A stretch of 64,000 nt of DNA, from the NCBI GenBank assembly GCA_000244995.1, contig CM001438.1, positions 3,310,090 through 3,374,089 on the forward strand, written 5' to 3'. The position numbers were made by a program, and so were the translations under genes. Origin of the DNA: Burkholderiales bacterium JOSHI_001 (GTDB taxonomy: Bacteria > Pseudomonadota > Gammaproteobacteria > Burkholderiales > Burkholderiaceae_C). Positions 29,146-37,779 of the stretch are shown here, one piece after another (the first letter of the stretch is position 1; each line of letters starts with the position of its first letter). The notes under the pieces are model-generated. The model saw only the letters and a program-made list of their open reading frames with translations. It had not been told where the DNA came from and made no database searches.

Positions 29146-30960
29146 TCACAGTTCCTCGGCCCCCAGCAGCATCTCGGTGATGCCCTTGCCCGCCTTGACC
29201 ATCGGCCACACGTTTTCGGTGGGGTCGGTGCGCACGTCCAGGAAGAAGGTGCGGTCCTTGTGCCTGAGCATTTCCTTCAGCGCCGGCTCCACCTCGCTGG
29301 GCCGCTCGATCTTCAGGCCGATGTGGCCGTAGGCCTCGGCCAGCTTCACGAAATCGGGCAGGGCATCCATGTAGCTGTGCGAGTACCGGCCCTGGTAGTC
29401 CAGTTCCTGCCACTGCCGCACCATGCCCAGGTAGCGGTTGTTCAGCGCCACCACCTTCACCGGCGTCTTGTACTGCTGGCAGGTGGACAGTTCCTGGATG
29501 CACATCTGGATGCTGCCCTCGCCGGTGATGCAGAACACTTCCGAATCGGGTTTGGCCAGCTTGATGCCCATGGCGTAGGGCAGGCCCACGCCCATGGTGC
29601 CCAGGCCGCCGGAGTTGATCCAGCGGCGCGGCTCCTGGAAGGGGTAGTACTGTGCGGCCCACATCTGGTGCTGGCCGACGTCGCTGGTGATGTAGGTGTC
29701 GATGTTCTGGGTCAGGCGGGCCAGCGTTTCCACCACGAACTGCGGCTTGATGACCTCGTCGCTGTTCTTGTAGACCAGACAATCGCGCTTGCGCCAGTCG
29801 TTCACCTGGCTCCACCACGATGCGATGGCGGCCTTCTCGGGGCGTGAGGGGTTCTCGCGCAGGTGGCCGATCATTTCCTGCAGCACATCCTTCACGTCGC
29901 CGACGATGGGGATGTCCACCTTCACCCGCTTGGAAATCGACGAGGGGTCGATGTCGATGTGGATGATCTTGCGCTCCACCGAGGCGAAGTGCTTGGGGTT
30001 GCCGATCACGCGGTCGTCAAAGCGCGCGCCGATGGCCAGCAGCACGTCGCAGTGCTGCATGGTCATGTTCGCTTCGTAGGTGCCGTGCATGCCCAGCATG
30101 CCGAGGAACTTGGGGTCGGACGCCGGCGTTGCGCCCAGGCCCATCAGGGTGTTGGTGCAAGGAAAGCCCAGCAGGTCGCTCAGTTCTCGCAGTTCGGCCG
30201 TGGCATTGCCCAGGATCACGCCGCCGCCGCTGTAGATGTAGGGCCGCTTGGCCGACATCAGCAACTGCATGGCCTTGCGGATCTGCCCGCCGTGGCCCTT
30301 TTTCACCGGGTTGTACGAGCGCATCTCCACCTTGTCCGGGTAGACATAGGGGCAGGTCTTCAGCGACACGTCCTTGGGGATGTCCACCACCACCGGGCCG
30401 GGGCGGCCGGTGCGGGCGATGTGGAAGGCTTTCTTCAGCGTGACGGCCAGGTCGCGCACATCCTTCACCAGGAAGTTGTGCTTGACCACCGGGCGCGTGA
30501 TGCCCACGGTGTCGCATTCCTGGAAGGCGTCCAGGCCGATGGCGGCGGTGGGCACCTGGCCGGTGATGATCACCATGGGGATGCTGTCCATGTAGGCGGT
30601 GGCAATGCCGGTGACGGCATTGGTCACGCCCGGGCCGCTGGTGACCAGGGCCACGCCCACATCGCCGGTGGCGCGGGCATAGCCGTCGGCGGCATGCACG
30701 GCGGCCTGCTCGTGGCGCACCAGCACGTGCTGCATGGTGTCCTGGCGGTACAGGGCGTCGTAGATGTAAAGCACAGAGCCACCGGGGTAGCCCCAGATGT
30801 ACTTCACACCCTCGGCCTGCAGGCAGCGGACCAGGATTTCGGACCCGTTCGGGTCGGCTTGGGGGGAGGGGGAATTCGGTTGCGCCGATGCGGCGCGCTT
30901 GACTTCCGCGGCAGACATGTCCATTTCGAACCTTTGTGAATTTCTCTGACGAAAAACCAT
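29146..30960 (-). CDS. ilvB: Acetolactate synthase large (catalytic) subunit
   Basis: A 604-residue thiamine diphosphate enzyme forming acetolactate from pyruvate, or acetohydroxybutyrate. The N-terminal domain has W-G-Y-P-G-G-S-V-L and [14 protein letters not shown] with the catalytic Glu; the C-terminal domain has [14 protein letters not shown] and the ThDP motif [12 protein letters not shown] with N-N-R-Y-L-G-M-V-R. Start 30960 has the best ribosome-binding site (GAAGGAG); 30924 gives the more conserved N-terminus and is an alternative. It begins the ilvB-ilvH-ilvC set. Confidence 0.95.
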   Translation of the reverse strand: MVFRQRNSQRFEMDMSAAEVKRAASAQPNSPSPQADPNGSEILVRCLQAEGVKYIWGYPGGSVLYIYDALYRQDTMQHVLVRHEQAAVHAADGYARATGDVGVALVTSGPGVTNAVTGIATAYMDSIPMVIITGQVPTAAIGLDAFQECDTVGITRPVVKHNFLVKDVRDLAVTLKKAFHIARTGRPGPVVVDIPKDVSLKTCPYVYPDKVEMRSYNPVKKGHGGQIRKAMQLLMSAKRPYIYSGGGVILGNATAELRELSDLLGFPCTNTLMGLGATPASDPKFLGMLGMHGTYEANMTMQHCDVLLAIGARFDDRVIGNPKHFASVERKIIHIDIDPSSISKRVKVDIPIVGDVKDVLQEMIGHLRENPSRPEKAAIASWWSQVNDWRKRDCLVYKNSDEVIKPQFVVETLARLTQNIDTYITSDVGQHQMWAAQYYPFQEPRRWINSGGLGTMGVGLPYAMGIKLAKPDSEVFCITGEGSIQMCIQELSTCQQYKTPVKVVALNNRYLGMVRQWQELDYQGRYSHSYMDALPDFVKLAEAYGHIGLKIERPSEVEPALKEMLRHKDRTFFLDVRTDPTENVWPMVKAGKGITEMLLGAEEL

Positions 30961-31010
30961 TGGTGCTCCTTCACGCACCCTCGTGGGGTGGCTGTGGAGC
31001 CTGCGCGATC

Positions 31011-31044
31011 AAAAAAACATGGCCGCCTGAGGGTCGAGCGGCCA
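31011..31044 (-). promoter_or_regulatory. Terminator-like hairpin in the ilvB leader (possible attenuator)
   Basis: A 7-bp stem (tggccgc / gcggcca) with an 11-base loop is followed on the minus strand by TG and seven T residues, 51 bases before the ilvB start. No minus-strand gene lies immediately upstream that would need it as a terminator, so it probably acts on ilvB transcripts. No leader peptide with a clear branched-chain codon run precedes it. Confidence 0.6.
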
Positions 31045-31077
31045 GCTTAAGACCAGTGTCGCTTTGTGCGAAGCAGC

Positions 31078-31086
31078 ATTATCGCA
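31078..31086 (-). promoter_or_regulatory. Candidate extended -10 promoter of ilvB
   Basis: The minus strand reads TGCGATAAT, an extended -10 with one mismatch. The predicted start near 31071 would give a leader of about 110 bases containing the terminator-like hairpin. Confidence 0.4.
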
Positions 31087-31183
31087 CCGGTTTCGGGCGC
31101 CCCGACACGTTCGCCAACAGCAAGGCTTCGTTCAGGGTGGGTGAGACATAATCCCGCCGCCTTTTCATGCCGGCGCCGCTGCC

Positions 31184-31750
31184 TTGGCCACAGACAAAGA
31201 ACTGACGGATTTCCTCAAGAGCGTCGAGAAGCGCGCCTTCAAACGCACGGCCTACACCGTGCGAGATGAAGATGCTGCGCTCGATGTGGTGCAGGACGCC
31301 ATGATCCGCCTGGCCGAGAGGTATGCCGACCGCCCCGCAGCGGAACTGCCACTGCTGTTCCAGCGCATCCTGTCCAACGCCACGATGGACTGGTTCCGGC
31401 GCCAAAAAGTCCGCAATGCGGTGATGCAGAACCTGTCGGATTTCGAATCCGACGGCGATGATGGCGACTTCGACCTGCTGGAAACCCTGGCCACCGGCGA
31501 GGGCAGCCTGGGCGCCGAGAGCGCGGCCGACTCGGTCAGTCGGGCCCAGATCCTGCTGGTGATCGAAGGTGAAGTGGCCCAGTTGCCCGGCCGTCAACGC
31601 GAAGCCTTCCTGCTGCGTTACTGGGAGGAACTCGATGTCGCCGAAACCGCCGCTGTCATGGGCTGTTCCGAGGGCAGCGTGAAGACGCACTGCTCCCGGG
31701 CGGTTCACACTTTGGCCAAGGCCCTTCGGGCAAAGGGAATCTCGCTGTGA
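31184..31750 (+). CDS. RNA polymerase sigma-70 family factor (ECF type)
   Basis: A 188-residue protein with sigma region 2 (about 20-85, including A-L-D-V-V-Q-D-A-M-I-R-L-A and F-Q-R-I-L-S-N-A-T-M-D-W-F-R-R-Q-K) and region 4 (about 130-180, L-P-G-R-Q-R-E-A-F-L-L-R-Y-W-E-E-L-D and C-S-E-G-S-V-K-T-H-C-S-R-A). An acidic linker (S-D-F-E-S-D-G-D-D-G-D-F-D) lies between. The start is TTG 31184, giving the A-T-D-K-E-L-T-D-F-L-K start seen in homologues; the nearby ATG at 31167 is out of frame. A CATAAT hexamer at 31147-31152 may be its -10. It begins a six-gene operon; the membrane protein encoded next is a plausible anti-sigma partner. Confidence 0.88.
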   Translation: MATDKELTDFLKSVEKRAFKRTAYTVRDEDAALDVVQDAMIRLAERYADRPAAELPLLFQRILSNATMDWFRRQKVRNAVMQNLSDFESDGDDGDFDLLETLATGEGSLGAESAADSVSRAQILLVIEGEVAQLPGRQREAFLLRYWEELDVAETAAVMGCSEGSVKTHCSRAVHTLAKALRAKGISL

Positions 31751-32187
31751 ACTACGTCACCCCTCAACGCCCCCATCCCTCGTCGGATGACCTGCAGGCC
31801 CGCCTGGCCCTGAACCTGACCGCCCGCCTGTCCGAGCAGGCCGACCACCTGCCCCACGACATTTCCGAACGCCTGCGCGTGGCCCGCGAACAAGCCGTGG
31901 AACGCGCGCGTCAATCGCGCCGGCTGGCCGCCGTCCCCGCCGTCCAGGTGCAGGCCTCCGGCACGGCCGTGCTGTCCGGCCCACCCTCGCTGTGGTTACG
32001 CCTGGCCTCCTTCCTGCCCCTGGTGGTGCTGGCCGCCGGCATGGTGCTGATCAACCATGTGAATGTGCGTGACGAGATCAACGCCGCGGCTGAAATCGAC
32101 GCCGCCTTGCTGGCCGACGACCTGCCGCCCGCGGCCTACCTGGACCCGGGCTTCTCGGAATTCCTGAAGTCGCCGGACGGGCCATGA
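31747..32187 (+). CDS. DUF3619 family membrane protein, possible anti-sigma factor
   Basis: A 146-residue protein: a soluble N-terminal half rich in Arg and Ala, one hydrophobic segment (about 83-101, L-A-S-F-L-P-L-V-V-L-A-A-G-M-V-L) and an acidic C-terminal half (about 110-146) likely outside the membrane. The layout matches the DUF3619 family that follows this sigma factor in Burkholderiales. Its GTG start overlaps the sigma factor stop (GTGA). An anti-sigma role is inferred from context and topology only. Confidence 0.75.
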   Translation: MNYVTPQRPHPSSDDLQARLALNLTARLSEQADHLPHDISERLRVAREQAVERARQSRRLAAVPAVQVQASGTAVLSGPPSLWLRLASFLPLVVLAAGMVLINHVNVRDEINAAAEIDAALLADDLPPAAYLDPGFSEFLKSPDGP

Positions 32188-32987
32188 TCCACCTCAGGAC
32201 GTCGCGGTTCGGTGGCCGGCCTTGCCTGCACGGCTTGCTCGGCGTGCTGGCCGGCGTCGCTCTGATGGCCGGCCTGGCCGGCAGCGCCTTCACGGCACGG
32301 GCGCAGGACACTGCGACAGCCGTCCTCAGCAAGGCAGAGGGTCCTTCCTGGCAGTCCCTCAGCCTGGCGCAACGCACGGCGCTGGCGCCCATGGAACGCG
32401 ACTGGGCCGGCATTGACGCAACCCGCAAGGCCAAGTGGCTGGAAGTGGCGGCGCGCTTCTACAGCCTGCCGAAGCCCGAGCAGCAGCGGATCCAGGAGCG
32501 CATGCGCGCCTGGGTGGCCATGTCGCCGCAACAGCGCGGCCGGGCCCGGCTCACGTTCCAGGAGTCACGCCAGTTGGCACCGCAGGAACGCCAGGAACGC
32601 TGGGAGGCCTACCAGAACCTGCCGCCCGAACGGCGTGCCGCCCTGGAACAACGCCTTCACACCACCGGCCCGTCGGCGGCCGACGCCCGCGACGCCCAGC
32701 GCGGGCGCGAGAAGAAGGTGGTCATCAACCCGCCGGGCCGGGAAGCCGGCCCCGGCAAGGTGGTGGCCCCCACCGTGGTCCAGGCTCAGAACGGTGCCAC
32801 CACGTCCTTGGTGAACAAGCTGGCCTCGCCACCGGTGCACCAGCAACCGGGCATGCCCAAGATCGCGGCCACATCCAACTTCGTGGACCGCACCACGTTG
32901 CTGCCCAAGCGCGGCCCCCAAGGGGCTGAGTCCCGCGGGGTGGCCAGTGCCGCCTCCGCGCCCGCGGGCACGCGCAACACCCCATGA
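32184..32987 (+). CDS. DUF3106 domain-containing exported protein
   Basis: A 267-residue protein with a signal peptide (about 1-40, ending T-A-R-A-Q-D), then a helical, Arg/Gln/Glu-rich domain (about 55-160) with repeated W-x-x-L-x-x-x-Q-R and L-P-P-E-R-R type segments that define DUF3106, and a low-complexity C-terminal tail. The repeats recall periplasmic stress-sensing helical proteins, but function is unknown. ATG overlaps the previous stop (ATGA). In family context it may modulate the sigma factor system. Confidence 0.75.
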   Translation: MIHLRTSRFGGRPCLHGLLGVLAGVALMAGLAGSAFTARAQDTATAVLSKAEGPSWQSLSLAQRTALAPMERDWAGIDATRKAKWLEVAARFYSLPKPEQQRIQERMRAWVAMSPQQRGRARLTFQESRQLAPQERQERWEAYQNLPPERRAALEQRLHTTGPSAADARDAQRGREKKVVINPPGREAGPGKVVAPTVVQAQNGATTSLVNKLASPPVHQQPGMPKIAATSNFVDRTTLLPKRGPQGAESRGVASAASAPAGTRNTP

Positions 32988-33541
32988 CCGCCGGCCCGGC
33001 CGGCACCCTTGACGCCAAACCCCCGGCCAGCGCCGGGCTGCAGGCCCCCGCCCTGTGGCGACGCCTGGCCTGCATGCTGTACGAGGGCGTGGTGCTGTTC
33101 GGCGTGGTCATGATCTTCGGCTACCTGTATTCCAGCCTCACCCAGCAGCGCCATGCCTTGCAGGGCACCACCGGGCTTCAGGTCTTCATCTTCCTGGTCC
33201 TGGGCATTTACTTTGGCTGGTTCTGGAGCCGTGGTGGGCAGACCGTGGCCATGAAGGCCTGGCACCTGCGCGTGGTGGACGCCCAAGGCCGGCCGGTGGG
33301 CCAAGGCCGGGCCGTGCTGCGCTACGCCCTGGCCTGGTTGTGGTTCCTGCCCGCGCTGGCTTCGCTGCATTTCGCGGGCCTGAAGGGTGGCGGCACCATC
33401 GCGCTGCTGCTGCTGTCCGGTGTGGCTGTCTATGCCGCGCTGACGCTGCTGCGGCCTGACCGCCAGTTCTTCCACGATGCCCTGTGCGGCACCCGCCTCA
33501 TCGACTGCAGGCCGGCCCTGCCTGCAGCGCCGGCAAAATAG
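32984..33541 (+). CDS. RDD family membrane protein
   Basis: A 185-residue membrane protein with the RDD domain: the Arg in A-L-W-R-R-L-A-C-M-L-Y-E at the start of helix 1, three to four hydrophobic segments, and the W-H-L-R-V-V-D-A-Q-G-R-P-V loop with Q-F-F-H-D-A-L-C-G-T-R-L at the end. RDD proteins are thought to be small transporters or membrane anchors. It starts at ATG 32984, overlapping the DUF3106 stop. Confidence 0.85.
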   Translation: MTAGPAGTLDAKPPASAGLQAPALWRRLACMLYEGVVLFGVVMIFGYLYSSLTQQRHALQGTTGLQVFIFLVLGIYFGWFWSRGGQTVAMKAWHLRVVDAQGRPVGQGRAVLRYALAWLWFLPALASLHFAGLKGGGTIALLLLSGVAVYAALTLLRPDRQFFHDALCGTRLIDCRPALPAAPAK

Positions 33542-33545
33542 TCGG

Positions 33546-33929
33546 ATGAACAATCCGCACAAGGGCCGCACCGGGCTGGACCGCATCGTCCGGGCCGCCG
33601 GCTACTCCCTGCAGGGCCTGGCCGCCGCGCTGCGCCACGAAAGCGCCTTCCGCCAGGAAGCCGCCCTGGCCATGGTGATGTTGCCAGCCGCCTTCTGGGT
33701 CGGTCGTGGTTGGGTCGAAGTGGCGCTGTTGGCCGGCAGCGTGGTGCTGGTGCTGATCGTCGAGCTGATGAACTCGGCCGTGGAAGCGGTGGTGGACAGG
33801 GTGTCGCTGGATCTGCATGAGCTGTCCAAGCGCGCCAAGGACATTGGCAGCGCCGCGGTGATGCTGGCCTTGCTTCTGTGCGCCGGCATCTGGGCTGCCG
33901 CCGTGTGGCAGCGCTGGGGTGCTGCATGA
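33546..33929 (+). CDS. dgkA: Diacylglycerol kinase (prokaryotic type)
   Basis: A 127-residue trimeric inner-membrane kinase with three hydrophobic helices. The family motif is complete: E-S-A-F-R-Q-E in the N-terminal surface helix and [15 protein letters not shown] in helix 2, including the catalytic Glu. It recycles diacylglycerol from membrane-derived oligosaccharide or lipid A modification to phosphatidate. Start 33546 follows the RDD stop by 4 bases; its own stop overlaps the next start. Confidence 0.95.
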   Translation: MNNPHKGRTGLDRIVRAAGYSLQGLAAALRHESAFRQEAALAMVMLPAAFWVGRGWVEVALLAGSVVLVLIVELMNSAVEAVVDRVSLDLHELSKRAKDIGSAAVMLALLLCAGIWAAAVWQRWGAA

Positions 33930-34513
33930 ATGCGCCCCGTCCCTTCTCGGTGTGCGTGTACTGCGGCTCACGCTTCGGCGAACGCCCTGCCTACAGCCAG
34001 ATGGCTCAGGCGCTGGGCACAGCCATCGGCGCGCGCGGCTGGCGCCTGGTGTACGGCGGCGGCAACGTGGGGTTGATGGGCACGGTGGCCGACGCCACCC
34101 TGGCCGCCGGCGGCCAGGTGCTGGGCGTCATCCCCGACAGCCTGATGCGGCGCGAAGTGGGTCATCCCGCCCTGACCGAACTGCACGTGGTGCAGACCAT
34201 GCACCAGCGCAAGCAGCTGATGGCCGAGCATGCCGACGCCTTCGTCGCCCTGCCCGGCGGCATCGGCACGCTGGAAGAACTGTTCGAGGTGTGGTCCTGG
34301 CGCCACCTGGGCTACCACGGCAAGCCGCTGGCGCTGCTGGACGTGGAGGGCTTCTACCAGCCGCTGCTGGGCTTTCTGCAGCACACCCAGGCCGAAGGTT
34401 TTGTCAGTGCCGAACAGCAGGCCATGCTGACAGTTCACACCGAGCCTGCCGCCCTGCTGGACAAGCTGGCCGCAGCCAGCCCGGGCGGGCCGGCCAACTA
34501 CCGGCGCATCTAG
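33926..34513 (+). CDS. LOG family protein (TIGR00730, cytokinin-activating-type phosphoribohydrolase)
   Basis: A 195-residue Rossmann-like protein with the LOG signatures [11 protein letters not shown] near residue 45 and P-G-G-I-G-T-L-E-E near residue 110, which bind the nucleotide phosphate and catalyse ribose-5-phosphate release from nucleoside monophosphates. Bacterial members were formerly called lysine decarboxylases. Substrate in this organism is not known. It overlaps the dgkA stop (ATGA) and ends the operon. Confidence 0.9.
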   Translation: MNAPRPFSVCVYCGSRFGERPAYSQMAQALGTAIGARGWRLVYGGGNVGLMGTVADATLAAGGQVLGVIPDSLMRREVGHPALTELHVVQTMHQRKQLMAEHADAFVALPGGIGTLEELFEVWSWRHLGYHGKPLALLDVEGFYQPLLGFLQHTQAEGFVSAEQQAMLTVHTEPAALLDKLAAASPGGPANYRRI

Positions 34514-34532
34514 GCGGCCGCGCCAGCAGGCG

Positions 34533-34907
<375 letters not shown>

Positions 34908-36608
34908 TTAAGCACGGAACTTCGAGGTGATGGGGTAGCGCCAATCGCGCCCGAAAGCGCGGTGGGTGATTCGAATGCCCACGGGCGCCTGGCGGCGCTT
35001 GTACTCGTTGACCTTGATGAGCCGCGTCACCCGTTCCACGTCGGCCGGGTTGAAGCCGGCGGCCACGATCTCGGCCAGGCCCTGGTCGTCTTCCATGTAG
35101 CGCGAAAGAATCGCGTCCAGCACGTCGTAGGGCGGCAGGCTGTCCTGGTCCTTCTGGTCGGGCCGCAGTTCGGCCGAAGGTGGCCGGGTGATGATGCGCT
35201 CAGGAATCACCGGCCCCACGCTGCCGTCGGCGCGCAGCGTGGGCTGCTGGTTCTTCCACTCGCACAGGCGGTAGACCAGGGTCTTGGCCACGTCCTTGAT
35301 GACCGCGAAGCCGCCCGCCATGTCGCCGTACAGCGTGCAGTAGCCGGTGGCCATCTCGCTTTTGTTGCCGGTGGTCAGCACGATGGCGCCGTGCTTGTTG
35401 GACAGCGCCATCAGCAGCGTGCCGCGGATGCGGGCCTGGATGTTTTCTTCGGTGGTGTCCTCGGGCAGGCCGGCGAACTCCTGGCTCAGGCTGGTGCGGA
35501 AGGCATCGAACATGGGCACGATGGAGATTTCGTCGTAGCGCACGCCCAGGCGCTGGGCCATGTCGCGGGCGTCGATCCACGAGATGCTGGCGGTGTAGGG
35601 GCTGGGCATCATCACGGTGCGCACCTTGTCGGCGCCGAGTGCGTCCACCGCAATCGCCAGCACCAGGGCCGAATCCACCCCACCGGACAGGCCGATGATG
35701 GCGCCCGGGAAGCCGTTCTTGCCGATGTAATCGCGCACGCCGGTCACCAGCGCGGCCCAGGCTTGGGCTTCCAGCGACGGGGTGGCTTCCAGGCGGCCGG
35801 TCACGGCGCCATTGGCCGACACGTCCACCAGCAGCAGGTCGTCATCGAAGGTCCTGGCGCGTGCGGCCACGCGGCCTTGCGCGTCCAGCGCGAAGGACGC
35901 ACCGTCGAACACCACCTCGTCCTGCCCGCCCACCAGGTGCGCATACAGCAGCGGCCGGCCGGTGGCGTGCACGCGCTCGGCCATGCGCTCCTCGCGCTCG
36001 CTGGCCTTGCCCAGGTGGAAGGGTGACGCGTTCAGCACGCACAGCACCTGGGCGCCTTGTGCGATGGCGGCCGCAGCGGGTTCGTCGTACCAGGCGTCTT
36101 CGCAGATCAGCAGGCCGCAGCGTAACCCGCCAACATCCAGCACCACGGCGCCCTGCCCCGCATCACGGCCGCTGGCGAAGTAGCGCCGTTCGTCGAAGAC
36201 CTGGTAGTTGGGCAGTTCGCGCTTGCAATAGGTCTGGGTGATGAGCCCCCCCGCCAGCACCGAGGCCGCATTGAAGCGCTGCTGCACGGCGTGCGACTTG
36301 CTCCTAACATCACCCCGTTCACCAAACTGATGCGGATGCCCCACCACCACGTGCAAACCTTCCAGCGGGGCCAGCTCGGCCGCCAGCGCGGCCAGGGTGT
36401 TGGCGCAGGCCTTCATGAAGGCCGGGCGCAGCAGCAGGTCTTCCGGTGGGTAGCCGGTGAGCGCCAGTTCGGGCGCCAGCACCAGGCGCGCGCCCTGCGC
36501 GTGGGCGCTGCGGGCTGCGTCGGCGATGCGGCGCGCGTTGCCGGCCAGGCCCCCCACGGTGGCGTTCATCTGCACCAGGGCGATTCGAAGGGCTTGTGGG
36601 TCTGACAT
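34908..36608 (-). CDS. nadE: Glutamine-dependent NAD+ synthetase
   Basis: A 566-residue two-domain enzyme. The N-terminal nitrilase-like glutaminase (about 1-265) has the Glu of A-P-E-L-A-L-T-G-Y-P-P-E-D, the Lys of Y-C-K-R-E-L-P-N-Y and the nucleophile Cys in L-L-I-C-E-D-A-W-Y. The C-terminal synthetase has the P-loop L-S-G-G-V-D-S-A-L. It amidates deamido-NAD in the cytoplasm. The start ATG (36608) shares a CATG tetramer with the start of the divergent GNAT gene, so each promoter lies within the other gene. It is followed by glnB. Confidence 0.96.
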   Translation of the reverse strand: MSDPQALRIALVQMNATVGGLAGNARRIADAARSAHAQGARLVLAPELALTGYPPEDLLLRPAFMKACANTLAALAAELAPLEGLHVVVGHPHQFGERGDVRSKSHAVQQRFNAASVLAGGLITQTYCKRELPNYQVFDERRYFASGRDAGQGAVVLDVGGLRCGLLICEDAWYDEPAAAAIAQGAQVLCVLNASPFHLGKASEREERMAERVHATGRPLLYAHLVGGQDEVVFDGASFALDAQGRVAARARTFDDDLLLVDVSANGAVTGRLEATPSLEAQAWAALVTGVRDYIGKNGFPGAIIGLSGGVDSALVLAIAVDALGADKVRTVMMPSPYTASISWIDARDMAQRLGVRYDEISIVPMFDAFRTSLSQEFAGLPEDTTEENIQARIRGTLLMALSNKHGAIVLTTGNKSEMATGYCTLYGDMAGGFAVIKDVAKTLVYRLCEWKNQQPTLRADGSVGPVIPERIITRPPSAELRPDQKDQDSLPPYDVLDAILSRYMEDDQGLAEIVAAGFNPADVERVTRLIKVNEYKRRQAPVGIRITHRAFGRDWRYPITSKFRA

Positions 36609-37779
36609 GAGCAATCGCTGGGTGGACCCAAAAGATTATGTCATCGGGGTGCATGAGGAACCCGCTTCGCTCGATGTGGCCGAGTGGAACGCCCTGCTCG
36701 AGCGCCAGGCCCAACCCACGCCCTTCATGCAACTGGAGTACCTGGCGGCGATGCACGCGTCCGACAGCGCGGTGGCGGCCTCCGGCTGGAAGCCGCGCTT
36801 CGTCACGCTGCGCCTCCAGGGTCAGCTGGCCGCCGCCGCACCGGCCTACGTGAAAAGCCATTCCTACGGCGAGTACGTGTTCGACTGGGCCTGGGCCAGC
36901 GCCTACCGCCAGCATGGCCTGCGCTACTACCCCAAGCTGCTGGTGGCGGTGCCCTTCACGCCGGTGCCCGGTTCACGCCTGCTGGCCGACAGCGCCCCCG
37001 CGCGGCAGGCGCTCTTGGCCGCGCTGCAGGGCCTGGCGCAGGAACAGGGCCTGTCTTCGGTGCACCTGCTGTTTCATGACGAAGCCGATGCGCTGGCCGC
37101 ACAAGGGTTGGGCTGGATGGCCCGCCACAATGTGCAGTTCCACTGGACCCAGCGCGAGGGCGCCCCCTACACCAACTTCGCCGACTTCCTGGCTGCACTG
37201 CAGCGCGAGAAGCGCAAGAAGATCCAGCAGGAACGCCGCCGCGTGGCCGACGCCGGCGTGGTGTTCGACGTGTTGCAGGGCCCGGCCATCACCTCAGCGC
37301 ACTGGGACTTCTTTCACCACTGCTACACCCTCACCTACGAGGCGCACCAGAGCACGCCCTACCTCACGCGCGAATTCTTCGCCCGGATGGCGGAGACCAT
37401 GCCGGCGAACTGGCTGCTGTTCGTCGCCCAGCAAGGCGGCGAAGCGGTGGCCGCGTCGCTGGTGGCGCTGGACCCCGAGCGCCGGCGCGCCTTCGGCCGC
37501 TACTGGGGCGCCACGCGCCATATCCCCTGCCTGCACTTCGAGGCCTGCTACTACCAGCCGCTGCAGTGGTGCATCGCCCAGGGCTACGCCGCCTTCGAAG
37601 GCGGCGCGCAGGGCGAACACAAGATGGCGCGCGGCCTGCTGCCCGAGGCCACACGCTCGGCGCACTGGCTGGCGCACCCCGCCTTCGCCGACGCGGTGGA
37701 TGACTTCCTGAAGCGCGAGGGCGAAGGCGTGGCGGCCTACGTGGACGAGTTGCGCGAGCGGGTGCCGTTCAAGGCTTGA
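36607..37779 (+). CDS. GNAT/FemAB-like N-acyltransferase (COG3146 family)
   Basis: A 390-residue protein of the peptidogalycan/GNAT-like family conserved in proteobacteria. It has the P-F-M-Q-L-E-Y-L-A-A-M N-terminal segment, H-S-Y-G-E-Y-V-F-D-W-A-W-A, K-R-K-K-I-Q-Q-E-R-R-R-V and the C-terminal G-A-Q-G-E-H-K-M-A-R-G. The double acyltransferase-fold layout suggests transfer of an acyl or aminoacyl group; the acceptor is unknown. Start 36607 overlaps the nadE start. Its stop overlaps the end of the convergent M16 peptidase gene by 11 bases. Confidence 0.8.
   Translation: MSNRWVDPKDYVIGVHEEPASLDVAEWNALLERQAQPTPFMQLEYLAAMHASDSAVAASGWKPRFVTLRLQGQLAAAAPAYVKSHSYGEYVFDWAWASAYRQHGLRYYPKLLVAVPFTPVPGSRLLADSAPARQALLAALQGLAQEQGLSSVHLLFHDEADALAAQGLGWMARHNVQFHWTQREGAPYTNFADFLAALQREKRKKIQQERRRVADAGVVFDVLQGPAITSAHWDFFHHCYTLTYEAHQSTPYLTREFFARMAETMPANWLLFVAQQGGEAVAASLVALDPERRRAFGRYWGATRHIPCLHFEACYYQPLQWCIAQGYAAFEGGAQGEHKMARGLLPEATRSAHWLAHPAFADAVDDFLKREGEGVAAYVDELRERVPFKA

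Noticed and set aside
31045-31080. Possible ilvB leader peptide MLLRTKRHWS
   Set aside because: Its ATG overlaps the likely -10 hexamer, there is no ribosome-binding site, and it has only two Leu codons.
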